Of a stretch of DNA of 19,257 bases, positions 1 through 8,662 are shown piece by piece. This DNA is from Bacteroidales bacterium UBA1800. GTDB taxonomy: Bacteria; Bacteroidota; Bacteroidia; Bacteroidales; VadinHA17. Position numbers and translations under genes: made by a program. Location: positions 1 to 19,257 of the forward strand of contig DCFQ01000075.1 in assembly GCA_002319915.1 (NCBI GenBank), written 5' to 3'. The notes below the pieces were generated by a model. The model saw only the letters and a program-made list of their open reading frames with translations, did not search any database and was not told the DNA's origin. Position 1 is the stretch's first letter. Each line of letters begins with the position of its first letter.

Positions 1-2582
1 GGCATCCAGTCACCTGCAACGATCATGTCCTGATCACCGTCACCATCCACATCCACCCACTGCATATCGTGAATCATGCCGATGTTCTTCAGCCCGGGGG
101 CCACGGCGGCAGACACATCCCTGAAATTCCCTTTCCCGTCATTTTCGAGTATATACCCGTTGGCAGGCACCCCATACTGGAATGGCTTCAACCTGATGCC
201 GGAGAACAATTCGGTCACACCATCATGATCAAAGTCGCAAGGCCGGACACATGAAGAGCTTTCGTATCGTCCAGCAGGCAAAACCTGCTTCGACCGGGTA
301 AAATTCTCCTTGCCGTCATTTATGTACAACCGGCTTGAAAGCGCGGATGAGCTCTCCGGGAACTCATTGCTCCCGCTGGCGACATATAGATCCAGGTCAC
401 CGTCACTGTCGGCATCAAACATTGCGCAATCAGTATCCTCGGAAATCCTGTCAGCATTGAACAGCTCCTGGCAAACCGCCCTGAATGTCCCGTTCCTCTG
501 CTGGACGAGGAGAGAGCCTGCCTGTCCTTTGGCTCCCCCGATAAATACATCGGCGAGCCCGTCACCATTTACATCACCCGAACACATCCCCGGTCCCTCG
601 GTCGAGATCATATGGTAGAGAAGGATATCACGTTCAAAATCATTGAAATCATCTTCCCTGTGAATAAAATCAATTTTCCCTTCTCCGGTGATGTCCGTGA
701 AAAGCTGATTGCCCATTCCTGCAGCAACCGGTCCCGGTTCAGGATACCCGGCTGCGTCCTTCTGATAAAGGGTCAACGTCTGATTGGCCTGAACATCTTT
801 AAGAACCGTCATCCTTCCGTCTGGCCATACGACCCGAACGGAATCGAGCGAAGACCATTCGCCGAGGCCAAAATTCGGACGAGCATCACTTGTCGAAAGG
901 AAACCGCGCATCGGCATCTGCTCCAGGTAAAGAAGATTTCCGTCATGATACGCTGTAATGCGTGTCCCGAGTGCCTCAGTGTTCCCTTTTTCGCCTTTCA
1001 GGATAATCTTCAGAAAATGATTTTCAGGCAGCTTTTTATCAGTCTCATTCCTATAAATGGATACCGGCATGTTTACATTGTTGATCACCAGGTCGAGATC
1101 ACCGTCATTATCCAGATCGCCATATGCCGAGCCATTCGAGAATCCAGGCGCAGCAAGGCCCCACTCGGTCGCCTTGTTCTCAAACCTGTAGTTTCCCATG
1201 TTCCGGAAGGCATAGTTTGGGGTTTTCACCGACGGGATAGCATCAATCAGGGTTTTATAATCGACCTTGTTGCCTGAAACGATTGACATGATCATGTCGC
1301 GGTTCGAGAAATACTGAAGATAATCCTGGTCGGTCAGGTCCTTGAAGATGCCGTTTGCCACGAAAAGATCCTTTAATCCGTCATTATCGAGGTCCATTAT
1401 GAGGGCGCCCCACGACCAGTCAGTTGCATTCACACCAGCCATGCGGCCTATTTCGCTGAAGGTGCCGTCGGCATTATTAAGCTGAAGCATATTTCGGGTG
1501 AATTGGTAATAGTACCCGTTTTTTACACTTGCATTATAACTCTCCCAGCTGTCAAATGTCGTTTTAGTCTTGAGCCGGTCATTATGTTCAGGGACCATAT
1601 CAGTCGCAAAGATCTCAGGGCATCCGTCATTGTTGATGTCCGCAATATCTGCCCCCATTGATGCGGCAGATATTGAGGGTATCATTTCCTCAAGCTTCTC
1701 GGTGAAAGTCCCGTTCCGGTTATTCAGGTAAAGGTAATCGCGTTCGAAGAAATCATTTGAAACATAAATATCGGGCCAGCCATCCTTGTTAAAATCGGTG
1801 ACAGAGACCCCCAGTCCGAAACCGATGATACTTCCGTAGATCCCTGCTTCGGCGCTCACGTCGGTGAACCTGACACCGTCATTCCTGAACAGCTTGTCTC
1901 CGCCGAGTGAATCACGCGTATACCTCATATTTTGTGTCATATTGAAGCTGCTGATAGCCCTCGAGGAGTTGTTCAGGAGGTAAAGATCGAGGTCACCGTC
2001 ATGGTCATAATCAAAAAAGACGCCCTGTGTGGAGTACCCGTTATCATCCACCCCATATTCCTTTGCCCTTTCCGTGAATGTGAGGTCACCGTTATTTATA
2101 AAGAGCTCGTTCCTCCTGTCGTCTTCCTTTGCATTGCCCGACTTACAGACATATATATCAATGAATCCGTCACCATTGATATCTGCAAAGCTCACGCCGG
2201 TCGACCAGTTTCCTTTTCCCCCGATCACGGCTTTTTCTGAAATATCCTCAAACTGAAAGTTGCCCTTGTTCAGATAGAGAACGTTCTTGGCCATATTGGA
2301 TGTCAGGAAGATGTCAGGCAAGCCGTCATTATTGATATCTCCCAGTGCGACCCCTCCCCCATTGTAGAAATTACGGTAGGTATAAATATTGAATTTCGTC
2401 TTCAGCTGCTTTTCGTAATCAAGATGGTTAACAAAATCAGCATGAGTAACCGAAGGAGGCATTAATGTGAACAGCCTGGCACCGGAACCTTTTGTGCCTG
2501 AGCCGCTACAGGAATAAACAAAGGGGACGAGCAGTAAGGGGAAGGCCCTTAAAATAAGCCTTTTGAACTGAACCTTGGTCAT
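1..2582 (-). CDS. FG-GAP/VCBS-repeat, ASPIC/UnbV (CRTAC1-like) lipoprotein, 3' end beyond window
   Basis: The minus-strand frame from the ATG at 2580-2582 stays open to the window edge, giving about 860 residues of a larger protein. The leader is a basic stretch, a hydrophobic core and the lipobox VYSC with Cys25, so a membrane-anchored, probably surface or periplasmic lipoprotein is predicted. Seen after it are many DxNxDG calcium-loop motifs typical of FG-GAP/VCBS beta-propeller blades, for example GDINNDGLPDIF and ADINGDGFIDIY. A segment near residues 530-600 with NFGLG and VVWPDG matches the ASPIC/UnbV domain, and propeller motifs resume after it. It aligns almost residue for residue with the neighbour at 3219-6578, whose length implies that about 260 C-terminal residues are missing here. 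It starts 4 bp after the stop of the 211-residue lipoprotein gene, so co-translation is likely. The molecular function of this family in Bacteroidota loci is not established; glycan or metal-dependent surface binding is a guess. Confidence 0.9.
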   Translation of the reverse strand, partial: MTKVQFKRLILRAFPLLLVPFVYSCSGSGTKGSGARLFTLMPPSVTHADFVNHLDYEKQLKTKFNIYTYRNFYNGGGVALGDINNDGLPDIFLTSNMAKNVLYLNKGNFQFEDISEKAVIGGKGNWSTGVSFADINGDGFIDIYVCKSGNAKEDDRRNELFINNGDLTFTERAKEYGVDDNGYSTQGVFFDYDHDGDLDLYLLNNSSRAISSFNMTQNMRYTRDSLGGDKLFRNDGVRFTDVSAEAGIYGSIIGFGLGVSVTDFNKDGWPDIYVSNDFFERDYLYLNNRNGTFTEKLEEMIPSISAASMGADIADINNDGCPEIFATDMVPEHNDRLKTKTTFDSWESYNASVKNGYYYQFTRNMLQLNNADGTFSEIGRMAGVNATDWSWGALIMDLDNDGLKDLFVANGIFKDLTDQDYLQYFSNRDMIMSIVSGNKVDYKTLIDAIPSVKTPNYAFRNMGNYRFENKATEWGLAAPGFSNGSAYGDLDNDGDLDLVINNVNMPVSIYRNETDKKLPENHFLKIILKGEKGNTEALGTRITAYHDGNLLYLEQMPMRGFLSTSDARPNFGLGEWSSLDSVRVVWPDGRMTVLKDVQANQTLTLYQKDAAGYPEPGPVAAGMGNQLFTDITGEGKIDFIHREDDFNDFERDILLYHMISTEGPGMCSGDVNGDGLADVFIGGAKGQAGSLLVQQRNGTFRAVCQELFNADRISEDTDCAMFDADSDGDLDLYVASGSNEFPESSSALSSRLYINDGKENFTRSKQVLPAGRYESSSCVRPCDFDHDGVTELFSGIRLKPFQYGVPANGYILENDGKGNFRDVSAAVAPGLKNIGMIHDMQWVDVDGDGDQDMIVAGDWM

Positions 2583-2586
2583 CGTC

Positions 2587-3222
2587 CTAATTCTGACCTG
2601 CATTTTCCCCGGACTTTGTCAATGTATCCGATACCTGCTGAGATTGCCTGACCGTATCTTTTGGAGCGAGAAGATCCGTAAAGACTGCCATAACGTGAAG
2701 ATCGTCCTCCCTGAAAAGTGAGATACGCCTGTTGCCGTCAAGCTTTACCCAGGCTGTACCTTTTAAACGATCCCTCACACTCATGAATCCGCGGCCATAT
2801 TCTTTCCTGTACCATCTCAGAATATCATCTTCAAGCTTTTCAGCCGAGAGTGCCCTGTTCCATGGGGCCCAGCCGGTATAGGCGAATTTCACGGGCATTT
2901 CTGCGATCCGGCCATTTACAAATCTCGGGTAAAAATCCATTGTGGCCGGATATTTCAGCTCTTTTTTGATCTGGTACTGCACCGTACTGTTCGATTCACC
3001 CTGCCTGACCAGGCCCTTGCGGTTAAGGTTCCAGCACTGTGAATAGAACTCTTTCTCAGTCATTCCCAGGTATATCCCCATAAAGATCGAATCACTCCTT
3101 GTTCCGTTTGCAAGCTCCTGCTTTAGTTTCGCTTCGTATCTGCCCCTTGGCGAACAACCTATGATCAGGCTTCCCATGACCAGTGCGGATAAAACCGCTT
3201 TTGCTTTAAGACCCATAATCAT
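2587..3222 (-). CDS. Lipoprotein of unknown function between two CRTAC1-like genes
   Basis: This 211-residue protein has a short basic start, a hydrophobic segment (residues 9-22) and the lipobox IIGC with Cys23, so lipid anchoring is predicted. The mature part is soluble with no further membrane segment. Visible patterns are GMTEKEFYSQCW (53-64), FYPRF (97-101), WAPWN (118-122) and GNRRI (163-167), followed by a Gln/Ser/Asn-rich tail that looks disordered. I do not recognise a named domain. The ATG at 3220-3222 overlaps the stop of the upstream CRTAC1-like gene as ATGA, which argues for translational coupling and for this start over the Met two codons later at 3216. The downstream CRTAC1-like paralogue begins 4 bp after its stop. 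The arrangement suggests a partner or assembly factor of the two large lipoproteins, which is inference from position only. Confidence 0.85.
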   Translation of the reverse strand: MIMGLKAKAVLSALVMGSLIIGCSPRGRYEAKLKQELANGTRSDSIFMGIYLGMTEKEFYSQCWNLNRKGLVRQGESNSTVQYQIKKELKYPATMDFYPRFVNGRIAEMPVKFAYTGWAPWNRALSAEKLEDDILRWYRKEYGRGFMSVRDRLKGTAWVKLDGNRRISLFREDDLHVMAVFTDLLAPKDTVRQSQQVSDTLTKSGENAGQN

Positions 3223-6200
3223 TTTAATGAAAAGAATTGCAAGTTATCATTATTTCTAGCTACTACGAGTGTTTTGGACCCTTTTACCGTCATAATTCCA
3301 ATATCCCGGATTTCACCCTTGACAAAGAATCCTGAAGCTCCGGGGGCAACAGGTACGAATTTCCCATTGCCGGTTCCCCTCAGGAAAAGACCATAGCTTG
3401 CATCGTATATCCCGGTTTGCGGCTTGCACCTGTACTGGTTTCCATCAAGAAGTAAATCGCATATGCCGTCGTGGTCGAAATCGTCGGCCATGATTGCATA
3501 GACAGGCGAGAATTGGGCTTCCACCGGAAGAGGCTCAAGCTTGAAGGTACCGTCACCATTGTTAATTAATTCACAACTCGAAAGTACCTCCGCGCTGTCA
3601 ATGACAGACCGGCCGAGGACCTCCTTCGATAATATATCTTCCATTCCGGCATTCCGGTAGGACTTATATTTAGGATACTTCGAGGCAAGGGATGGCATCT
3701 GCCCCACAAGGTCATCCTTCAATGCAAGCGGATATATTGTGTCCCCGCGGTATGTGCAGATCATCTGCTCCACGCTTCCGTTGAGGTCAAAATCATTCAC
3801 GTACATTGTAACAGGTTTTTTCGGCGATGCCTTAAAGAAGGAGTTAAGGCCATGATTGCCAAGAAGGAAATCAATCCTGCCATCTCCGTTTATATCTTTT
3901 GCCGCGATGACATGCCACCAGCCACTGCTGTTTGCCAGCCCCCTGCGATCCGACTCATCGTTAAATTTTCCATGATCATTTATGAAAAGTCTGACCGGCA
4001 TCCAGTCTCCGACTATCATCATGTCAAGGTCCCCGTCGTTGTCGACATCGGCCCAAGCCATACCGGTTATCATGCCTATATTCCTGAGGCCCGGAGCGAG
4101 CCTGTCAGTCACATTTGTAAAGTTGCCATGGCCGTCGTTCTCGAGAAGGTAACCATTGGCCGGCACACCATAGGCAAACGGCTGAAGCCGAATACCCACA
4201 AAAAGGTCAACATCACCATCGCGGTCAAAATCAGCCGGTTCAACGCATGCAGTACTTTCATACCTGCCTGCCGGCAGAACCTGCCTGCTCCTGGTAAAGT
4301 TGCCTTTGCCATCATTGATATACAGGCGATCAGCCAGGGCCGAAGAGCTTGACGGGAACTCGCTTCCGCCGCTTGCCACGTAGAGATCAGGGTCTCCGTC
4401 GCCGTCGGCATCAAAAAAAACACAATCGACATCCTCCGATATCTTATCCTTCTCAAATAAAGGCTTATTAGTTTTACTGAACCTTCCTCCCTCCTCCTGT
4501 ATATAAAGTGCACCCGGAGAATCCTTTGCACCGCAAATAAAGATGTCCTGCCTGCCGTCGCCGTTGACATCACCGACAGCCAAATGAGGGCCCTCATTTG
4601 ACAGCATGGTGAAAAGAAGCTTGTCGCGTTCAAAATCATTGAAGTCATTTTCAACATGTCTGAAATCGAGACCTGCCGGCTGGCCTGCCTGCCTGAAAAG
4701 AAACTGGTCCCCGGCACGTGCCGGCTTTTTCAGGCATACAGTGACGGCGTTCTTCTCATTGATGGCTATGAACTGGTTTGCCTGCACTCCGCGCATGATA
4801 GTGCACTGACCATCAGGCCAGTCGATCTCAAGGGAATCGACCAGGCTGCATTTGCCAAGTCCGAAGTGGAGCCGGGTGTCCATTGATGATTCAAATCCTC
4901 TTTCAGGGTAAAGTTCCTGGTAACATTGCCGTCCATCCCAGAAAAGCGTTACGGATGAACCTATAGCCCCTGAGTTTTTTCGCACGCCTTCGAGCATTAC
5001 CGTCAGGTAATTTTCCCGCGAAAGAAGCTGGCTTTCATTCCTGTAAACAAAGGAAGGCATGTTCACGTTATTGACGACCAGGTCAAGGTCACCATCATTA
5101 TCGAGGTCGCCGTATGCCGCACCGTTGGAGAACGAGGGAGTATTCAGCCCCCACTCAGCCGAGAGGTTTGTGAACGTCAGGTCACCATTATTACGGAAGG
5201 CGTAGTTCGGGATCTTCACGGAGGGGATCATATCAATGAGCCTGAGGATGGCTTTCTCTTCATTCCTTATAAGGGAGCGCATCATTGAAGGATTCGAATA
5301 AATGTCAAGGTAATCGCGGTCGAGCAGGTCCTTATATATCCCGTTCGCCACAAATATATCCTTCCAGCCGTCGTTATCGAGATCCATTATCAGGGCACCC
5401 CAGCTCCAGTCGGTAGAGCTGACACCGCTCAGCCTGCCGATTTCGCTGAATGAATTGTTCCCATTGTTCAGTTGCAGGACATTCCTGGCAAACTGCCTCC
5501 CATATCCGCTCTCTGCCTTTTTCCGGTATATTTCCCAGGTCTCGAACAATGCCTTGGTCTTATATCTTGCATTATCTTCCGGGGTCATCTCGGTTGCAAA
5601 AATGTCGGGCCAGCCGTCATTGTTGATATCTGCCACATCGGCGCCCATTGCCCCGAGGCTCATTTCACGGATCCAGTTTTCCAGCGACTCGGTAAATGTG
5701 CCGTTCCTGTTATTTATGTAAAGGTAGTCGCGTTCAAAGAAGTCATTTGAAACATAAATGTCGGGCCAGCCGTCCCTGTTCACATCGCCAATGCTCACGC
5801 CCAGGCCGAAGCTGATCTTGCTGCCGTAAATACCTGCCTCTCTGCTCACGTCAGTGAAATGGCCGTTATCATTCCTGTAAAGCCTGTTGCTGCCAAGGTT
5901 GTCGCGGATCTCCCTTTGCCCCGGCTTCATATCAAAATCCGTGACCGATTCGAACGAGTTATTGAGAAGATAGCAATCAAGGTCACCATCCCGGTCATAA
6001 TCAAAAAAAGCGGCATGATTTGACAGGCCTTCAACGGCCAGTCCGAATTCCGATGCCTTATCAGTGAATGCAAGATCCCCGTTGTTAATGAAGAGCGCAT
6101 TTGAGCGGTTTGGTGTACCGGGTGCACCTGACTTGCAGACGTATATGTCAGGCCATCCGTCGCCATTCACATCTGCAATTGTCACACCGGTCGACCAGGA

Positions 6201-6578
6201 ACCAGGGCAGCCGACGCCGGCCTTTCCGGTAATATCCTCAAATACGAAATTCCCCTTGTTAAGGTAAAGCTTGTTGCCGGCCTGGTTTGAGCAGAAAAAG
6301 ATATCCGTCAGTCCATCGCGGTTGAAATCCCCGAGTCCGACGCCAGCGCCGTTATAAAAGTTCCGGTAAGTATAGGTATTAAGCTGTTCGGTCGATTCAA
6401 CCCTGTTTACAAAATCGATACCGGTATGTTTTTTATCAAGCAGGGTAAAGAGTCGTGGCTCCTTGTTCCTTAAACTGCTGTTTGTGCAGGAGAAAATCCA
6501 GAAGACACTAATCAGCAGAAGGCTAATGGAAATATGTCTGTATCTCATTCCTGACATAGCCGGAACAGGGTTATCCAT
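3219..6578 (-). CDS. FG-GAP/VCBS-repeat, ASPIC/UnbV (CRTAC1-like) lipoprotein
   Basis: This 1119-residue protein carries 13 DxNxDG-type calcium-loop motifs whose first Asp is at residues 84, 136, 193, 265, 317, 399, 491, 670, 723, 783, 844, 895 and 1033. They mark FG-GAP/VCBS blades, likely two beta-propellers. An ASPIC/UnbV domain sits between them at about 535-605, with HFGLG (571-575) and WPDG (587-590). The leader ends in the lipobox IFSC with Cys31. Met11 (ATG at 6546-6548) would give a more ordinary signal peptide starting MRYRH, but the AT-rich stretch before Met1 and the GGAA 7 nt upstream also fit, so the start is uncertain by 10 codons. Related proteins are often annotated as RNA-binding or CRTAC1 family, but no biochemical role is settled. 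It is the first gene of the module after the SusD terminator, overlaps the next gene by ATGA, and has a near full-length paralogue at 1-2582. Confidence 0.93.
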   Translation of the reverse strand: MDNPVPAMSGMRYRHISISLLLISVFWIFSCTNSSLRNKEPRLFTLLDKKHTGIDFVNRVESTEQLNTYTYRNFYNGAGVGLGDFNRDGLTDIFFCSNQAGNKLYLNKGNFVFEDITGKAGVGCPGSWSTGVTIADVNGDGWPDIYVCKSGAPGTPNRSNALFINNGDLAFTDKASEFGLAVEGLSNHAAFFDYDRDGDLDCYLLNNSFESVTDFDMKPGQREIRDNLGSNRLYRNDNGHFTDVSREAGIYGSKISFGLGVSIGDVNRDGWPDIYVSNDFFERDYLYINNRNGTFTESLENWIREMSLGAMGADVADINNDGWPDIFATEMTPEDNARYKTKALFETWEIYRKKAESGYGRQFARNVLQLNNGNNSFSEIGRLSGVSSTDWSWGALIMDLDNDGWKDIFVANGIYKDLLDRDYLDIYSNPSMMRSLIRNEEKAILRLIDMIPSVKIPNYAFRNNGDLTFTNLSAEWGLNTPSFSNGAAYGDLDNDGDLDLVVNNVNMPSFVYRNESQLLSRENYLTVMLEGVRKNSGAIGSSVTLFWDGRQCYQELYPERGFESSMDTRLHFGLGKCSLVDSLEIDWPDGQCTIMRGVQANQFIAINEKNAVTVCLKKPARAGDQFLFRQAGQPAGLDFRHVENDFNDFERDKLLFTMLSNEGPHLAVGDVNGDGRQDIFICGAKDSPGALYIQEEGGRFSKTNKPLFEKDKISEDVDCVFFDADGDGDPDLYVASGGSEFPSSSSALADRLYINDGKGNFTRSRQVLPAGRYESTACVEPADFDRDGDVDLFVGIRLQPFAYGVPANGYLLENDGHGNFTNVTDRLAPGLRNIGMITGMAWADVDNDGDLDMMIVGDWMPVRLFINDHGKFNDESDRRGLANSSGWWHVIAAKDINGDGRIDFLLGNHGLNSFFKASPKKPVTMYVNDFDLNGSVEQMICTYRGDTIYPLALKDDLVGQMPSLASKYPKYKSYRNAGMEDILSKEVLGRSVIDSAEVLSSCELINNGDGTFKLEPLPVEAQFSPVYAIMADDFDHDGICDLLLDGNQYRCKPQTGIYDASYGLFLRGTGNGKFVPVAPGASGFFVKGEIRDIGIMTVKGSKTLVVARNNDNLQFFSLK

Positions 6579-6641
6579 AATTAATTCCGGAAAATTATAG
6601 AAAATAGGACAACTTTTATTTAATAAGCGATTTTTTGTTTC

Positions 6642-6825
6642 ACGGAGGGAATCCTGAGGAAGTTTTCAAAGTCGAAATCCGTCAACCGCAAAGGTCGCAA
6701 ATCCCGATGGCTATCCGGATTCCACAAAGCTCGCAAAGAGATTAAATTCAGCAAATTACCTTTGCATACTTTACGCGAACTTAGCGTTCTTTGCGGTTAA
6801 ATCAGACTTTTGATACACCCTCCGT
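6642..6825. repeat. Nested palindromic intergenic element with CTTTGCGGTT arms
   Basis: Three pairs of complementary segments are nested in order. The outer pair is acggaggg (6642-6649) with ccctccgt (6818-6825). The middle pair is imperfect: caaagtc (6667-6673) against gacttttg (6805-6812). The inner pair is aaccgcaaag (6684-6693) with ctttgcggtt (6789-6798), a perfect 10 bp. Between the inner arms are degenerate gcaaag/ctttgc words, such as tcgcaaagag at 6731-6740 and cctttgca at 6759-6766. From memory, CTTTGCG/CGCAAAG-rich intergenic repeats are scattered through many Bacteroidota genomes. No transposase is present, so a non-autonomous, REP-like or MITE-like repeat is the likeliest reading. 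Confidence 0.5.
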
Positions 6826-6867
6826 AGGGCTCCGGGTTTCGTCAGTGTTACCTTTTCATTCATATAC

Positions 6868-6900
6868 AAAAAAAGAGCAGGCCGAATCTGCCTGCTCTTC
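6868..6900 (-). terminator. Rho-independent terminator of the SusC-SusD operon
   Basis: On the minus strand a perfect 10-bp stem is formed by 6890-6899 and 6873-6882 (AAGAGCAGGC and GCCTGCTCTT), with a 7-nt loop at 6883-6889. A run of seven T residues follows (6868-6874), two of which belong to the stem. It begins 28 nt downstream of the SusD stop codon and separates SusCD from the CRTAC1-like module. The stem is symmetric but the A/T tail favours termination on the minus strand. Confidence 0.9.
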
Positions 6901-6927
6901 TGATATTCGGTAATTCAATGTTACTTA

Positions 6928-8619
6928 TTAATACCCGGGGTTCTGTGTAAGGTTCGGGTTTGCGGCCAGCTTATCCTTATGAATCGGGAAAATAGTCAGG
7001 TAAGCACCTGTCTTGAGAAGGTCCTGAGGATTGTAGTGCGGCAGGGTCCATTTCTCATTCTCGCCGAAGAATCCCCAGCGGATGAGGTCCTGGCGCCTGT
7101 TATGCTCAGCAAACATCTCACGGCCCATTTCATTGAACAGCTCACCACCCTGAACATCACCGCCTGCAAGGTCAAAGCTCAGGGGCCCGTCGAGGGTTGT
7201 AAGGTCAGGAACGCCTGCCCTTGCCCTTACCATATTCACAAGTGTCAGAGCATCAGTGGAGTTCCCGAGGCGCCATAAAGCTTCAGCTTTCATAAGGAGC
7301 ACATCAGCATAGCGGAATACTCCGAAGTCGTTGCTCAGGTTGGCGGGGTCTGCACCCATTTCAAACTCCCATTTCCCGATCCTGACTCCTGACTGACGGT
7401 ACGACTGGGGGCCAAGCTCGTTTATCTGAGGCTGAGTGGAGAACATGTTCCCGAAGTTAAGCGGCTCGCCGTCCGGGTCACCGAGCAGCGGAACAGGAAG
7501 ACGGTCCGGCTTTGCTGTTTCAAAACCTGCATCGGTCACGAGTCCACCGGTTGCCTTCCACTGGAATCCTGCAAGGAAGCTTCCTCTTTTGGCTGCCGGG
7601 GCATCGAGCGTGCCGACATCACCCTTGCGGAGATCCTGATCACTGAAGGAGTTGTAGAATTCCTCAAGCGTGCAGTAACCGTTCCATGGCTGCTGGGTAA
7701 GGTTATAAGTGAACTGGCTTCCGTAGTGAAGTGTCTGGACACCCATCTGGAATCCCTGGAAGAACACCTGGTCGTAGGGGATTGCAAAGATGAATTCCTT
7801 TGATCCGGAATTATTCACATTGAAGTTCGTAAAGAAGCTTCCTTCCAGCGAATACTTGCCCGAGTTGATAATCTCGTCGCATGCATCGATCGCTTTCTGC
7901 CACTGCGGGGTTCCAACATATACGCCTGCATTAAGATAAAGCTTTGCGAGAAGCATCTCTCCTGCATAGTAGTTAAAGCGGCCATATGTAGTTCCGTCGA
8001 CTGCCTTTGACAGTTTGGGAACAGCTGTTTCAAGGTCGCCGACAATAAAATTATATACTTCCGCCCTCGAATTTGTTGGAGGAGCAGCGGGAGCATTCGC
8101 AAAATCAGTCACGAGCGGTACATTTCCATAGAGGTCGATCAGCTGCCAGTAGAAGAAGCCACGGACTGCCTGAAGTTCAGAAACATAAGCATCAGCCTTG
8201 GCCTGGTCAACCTGGCCGGTCTGAACGAGTGACTGGAACTGGAAAATAAGCCTATTTGCGGTGTTAACGCCGCCAAAGCCGAAGTCCCATGCACCACCGG
8301 TATATCCATCCTCATTGGTCCATGAGTGAAGATGGAGCCTTCTCCACATTCCACCGTCATCCCAGTCGGAACCTCTCGTAGGCACTACCATTTCGTCGGT
8401 ACAAACCTCCTGTGTATTATAAACATCACCGGAAGCGTAACCGCCAAACTGGGTATATGCGGCCCCAAGGGCTGAAATAAACTCTTCGTCAGACTTGAAG
8501 AAATTGCTTGGTGTAACATCGCTGTAAAGTTTCTCATCCAGGTTTGTGCACGATTGGTTGAAAGTAGTGACAAACAAGGTAATCAATACGCCTGTAAGCA
8601 GAAGTAATGATCTTTTCAT
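6928..8619 (-). CDS. SusD/RagB-family nutrient-binding outer-membrane lipoprotein
   Basis: SusD-like proteins sit as lids on SusC transporters at the cell surface and capture oligosaccharides. From the ATG at 8617-8619 the protein is 563 residues and begins MKRSLLLL, with a hydrophobic leader and the lipobox NQSC giving Cys24. The frame extends 8 codons upstream (to 8643), but that leader is less plausible and the A-rich stretch before 8619 suits Bacteroidetes initiation. Family marks are the acidic start after the Cys (TNLDEKLY), VRGFFYWQLIDLYGNVPLV in the N-terminal SusD-like domain, and in the C-terminal RagB/SusD domain RYADVLLMKAEALWRLG, VRARAGVPDL and the ending NPNLTQNPGY. Length is normal. 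It follows SusC by 43 nt and ends before a strong terminator, so the two form an operon. The ligand cannot be read from the sequence. Confidence 0.95.
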   Translation of the reverse strand: MKRSLLLLTGVLITLFVTTFNQSCTNLDEKLYSDVTPSNFFKSDEEFISALGAAYTQFGGYASGDVYNTQEVCTDEMVVPTRGSDWDDGGMWRRLHLHSWTNEDGYTGGAWDFGFGGVNTANRLIFQFQSLVQTGQVDQAKADAYVSELQAVRGFFYWQLIDLYGNVPLVTDFANAPAAPPTNSRAEVYNFIVGDLETAVPKLSKAVDGTTYGRFNYYAGEMLLAKLYLNAGVYVGTPQWQKAIDACDEIINSGKYSLEGSFFTNFNVNNSGSKEFIFAIPYDQVFFQGFQMGVQTLHYGSQFTYNLTQQPWNGYCTLEEFYNSFSDQDLRKGDVGTLDAPAAKRGSFLAGFQWKATGGLVTDAGFETAKPDRLPVPLLGDPDGEPLNFGNMFSTQPQINELGPQSYRQSGVRIGKWEFEMGADPANLSNDFGVFRYADVLLMKAEALWRLGNSTDALTLVNMVRARAGVPDLTTLDGPLSFDLAGGDVQGGELFNEMGREMFAEHNRRQDLIRWGFFGENEKWTLPHYNPQDLLKTGAYLTIFPIHKDKLAANPNLTQNPGY

Positions 8620-8662
8620 CTTATTTTTATATATAGCTATCATATCTTAAGATTTTACAGGA

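Larger units (their letters stand above)
6579..6927. other. 349-bp intergenic gap between the SusD gene and the CRTAC1-like module
   Basis: This is the only stretch over 300 bp without a gene. From the SusD side it holds the intrinsic terminator (6868-6900), then a nested palindromic element (6642-6825), then an AT-rich 60-bp leader before the CRTAC1-like gene at 6578. TAATTTTC-like sequence near 6590-6600 resembles a Bacteroidetes -7 box with its final G missing, but no -33 TTG stands at the usual distance, so I do not call a promoter. No ORF with coding character is visible. Confidence 0.6.

Noticed and set aside
612..1277. 221-codon plus-strand ORF
   Set aside because: It lies wholly antisense to the CRTAC1-like gene, whose minus-strand frame is strongly supported by repeated DxNxDG motifs. 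The plus frame shows no domain and merely mirrors those repeats.
3852..4352. 166-codon plus-strand ORF and overlapping minus-frame ORF 4109-4717
   Set aside because: Both are shadows of the 1119-residue protein, with no recognisable motif and no sensible start context.
1..6578. Tandem duplication caused by an assembly error
   Set aside because: The two CRTAC1-like genes align along their length but differ throughout at both DNA and protein level and have different leaders, so they are true diverged paralogues.
6590..6600. Promoter for the CRTAC1-like operon
   Set aside because: TAATTTTC lacks the final G of TAnnTTTG and the nearest TTG is only about 12 nt upstream, so the match is not convincing.
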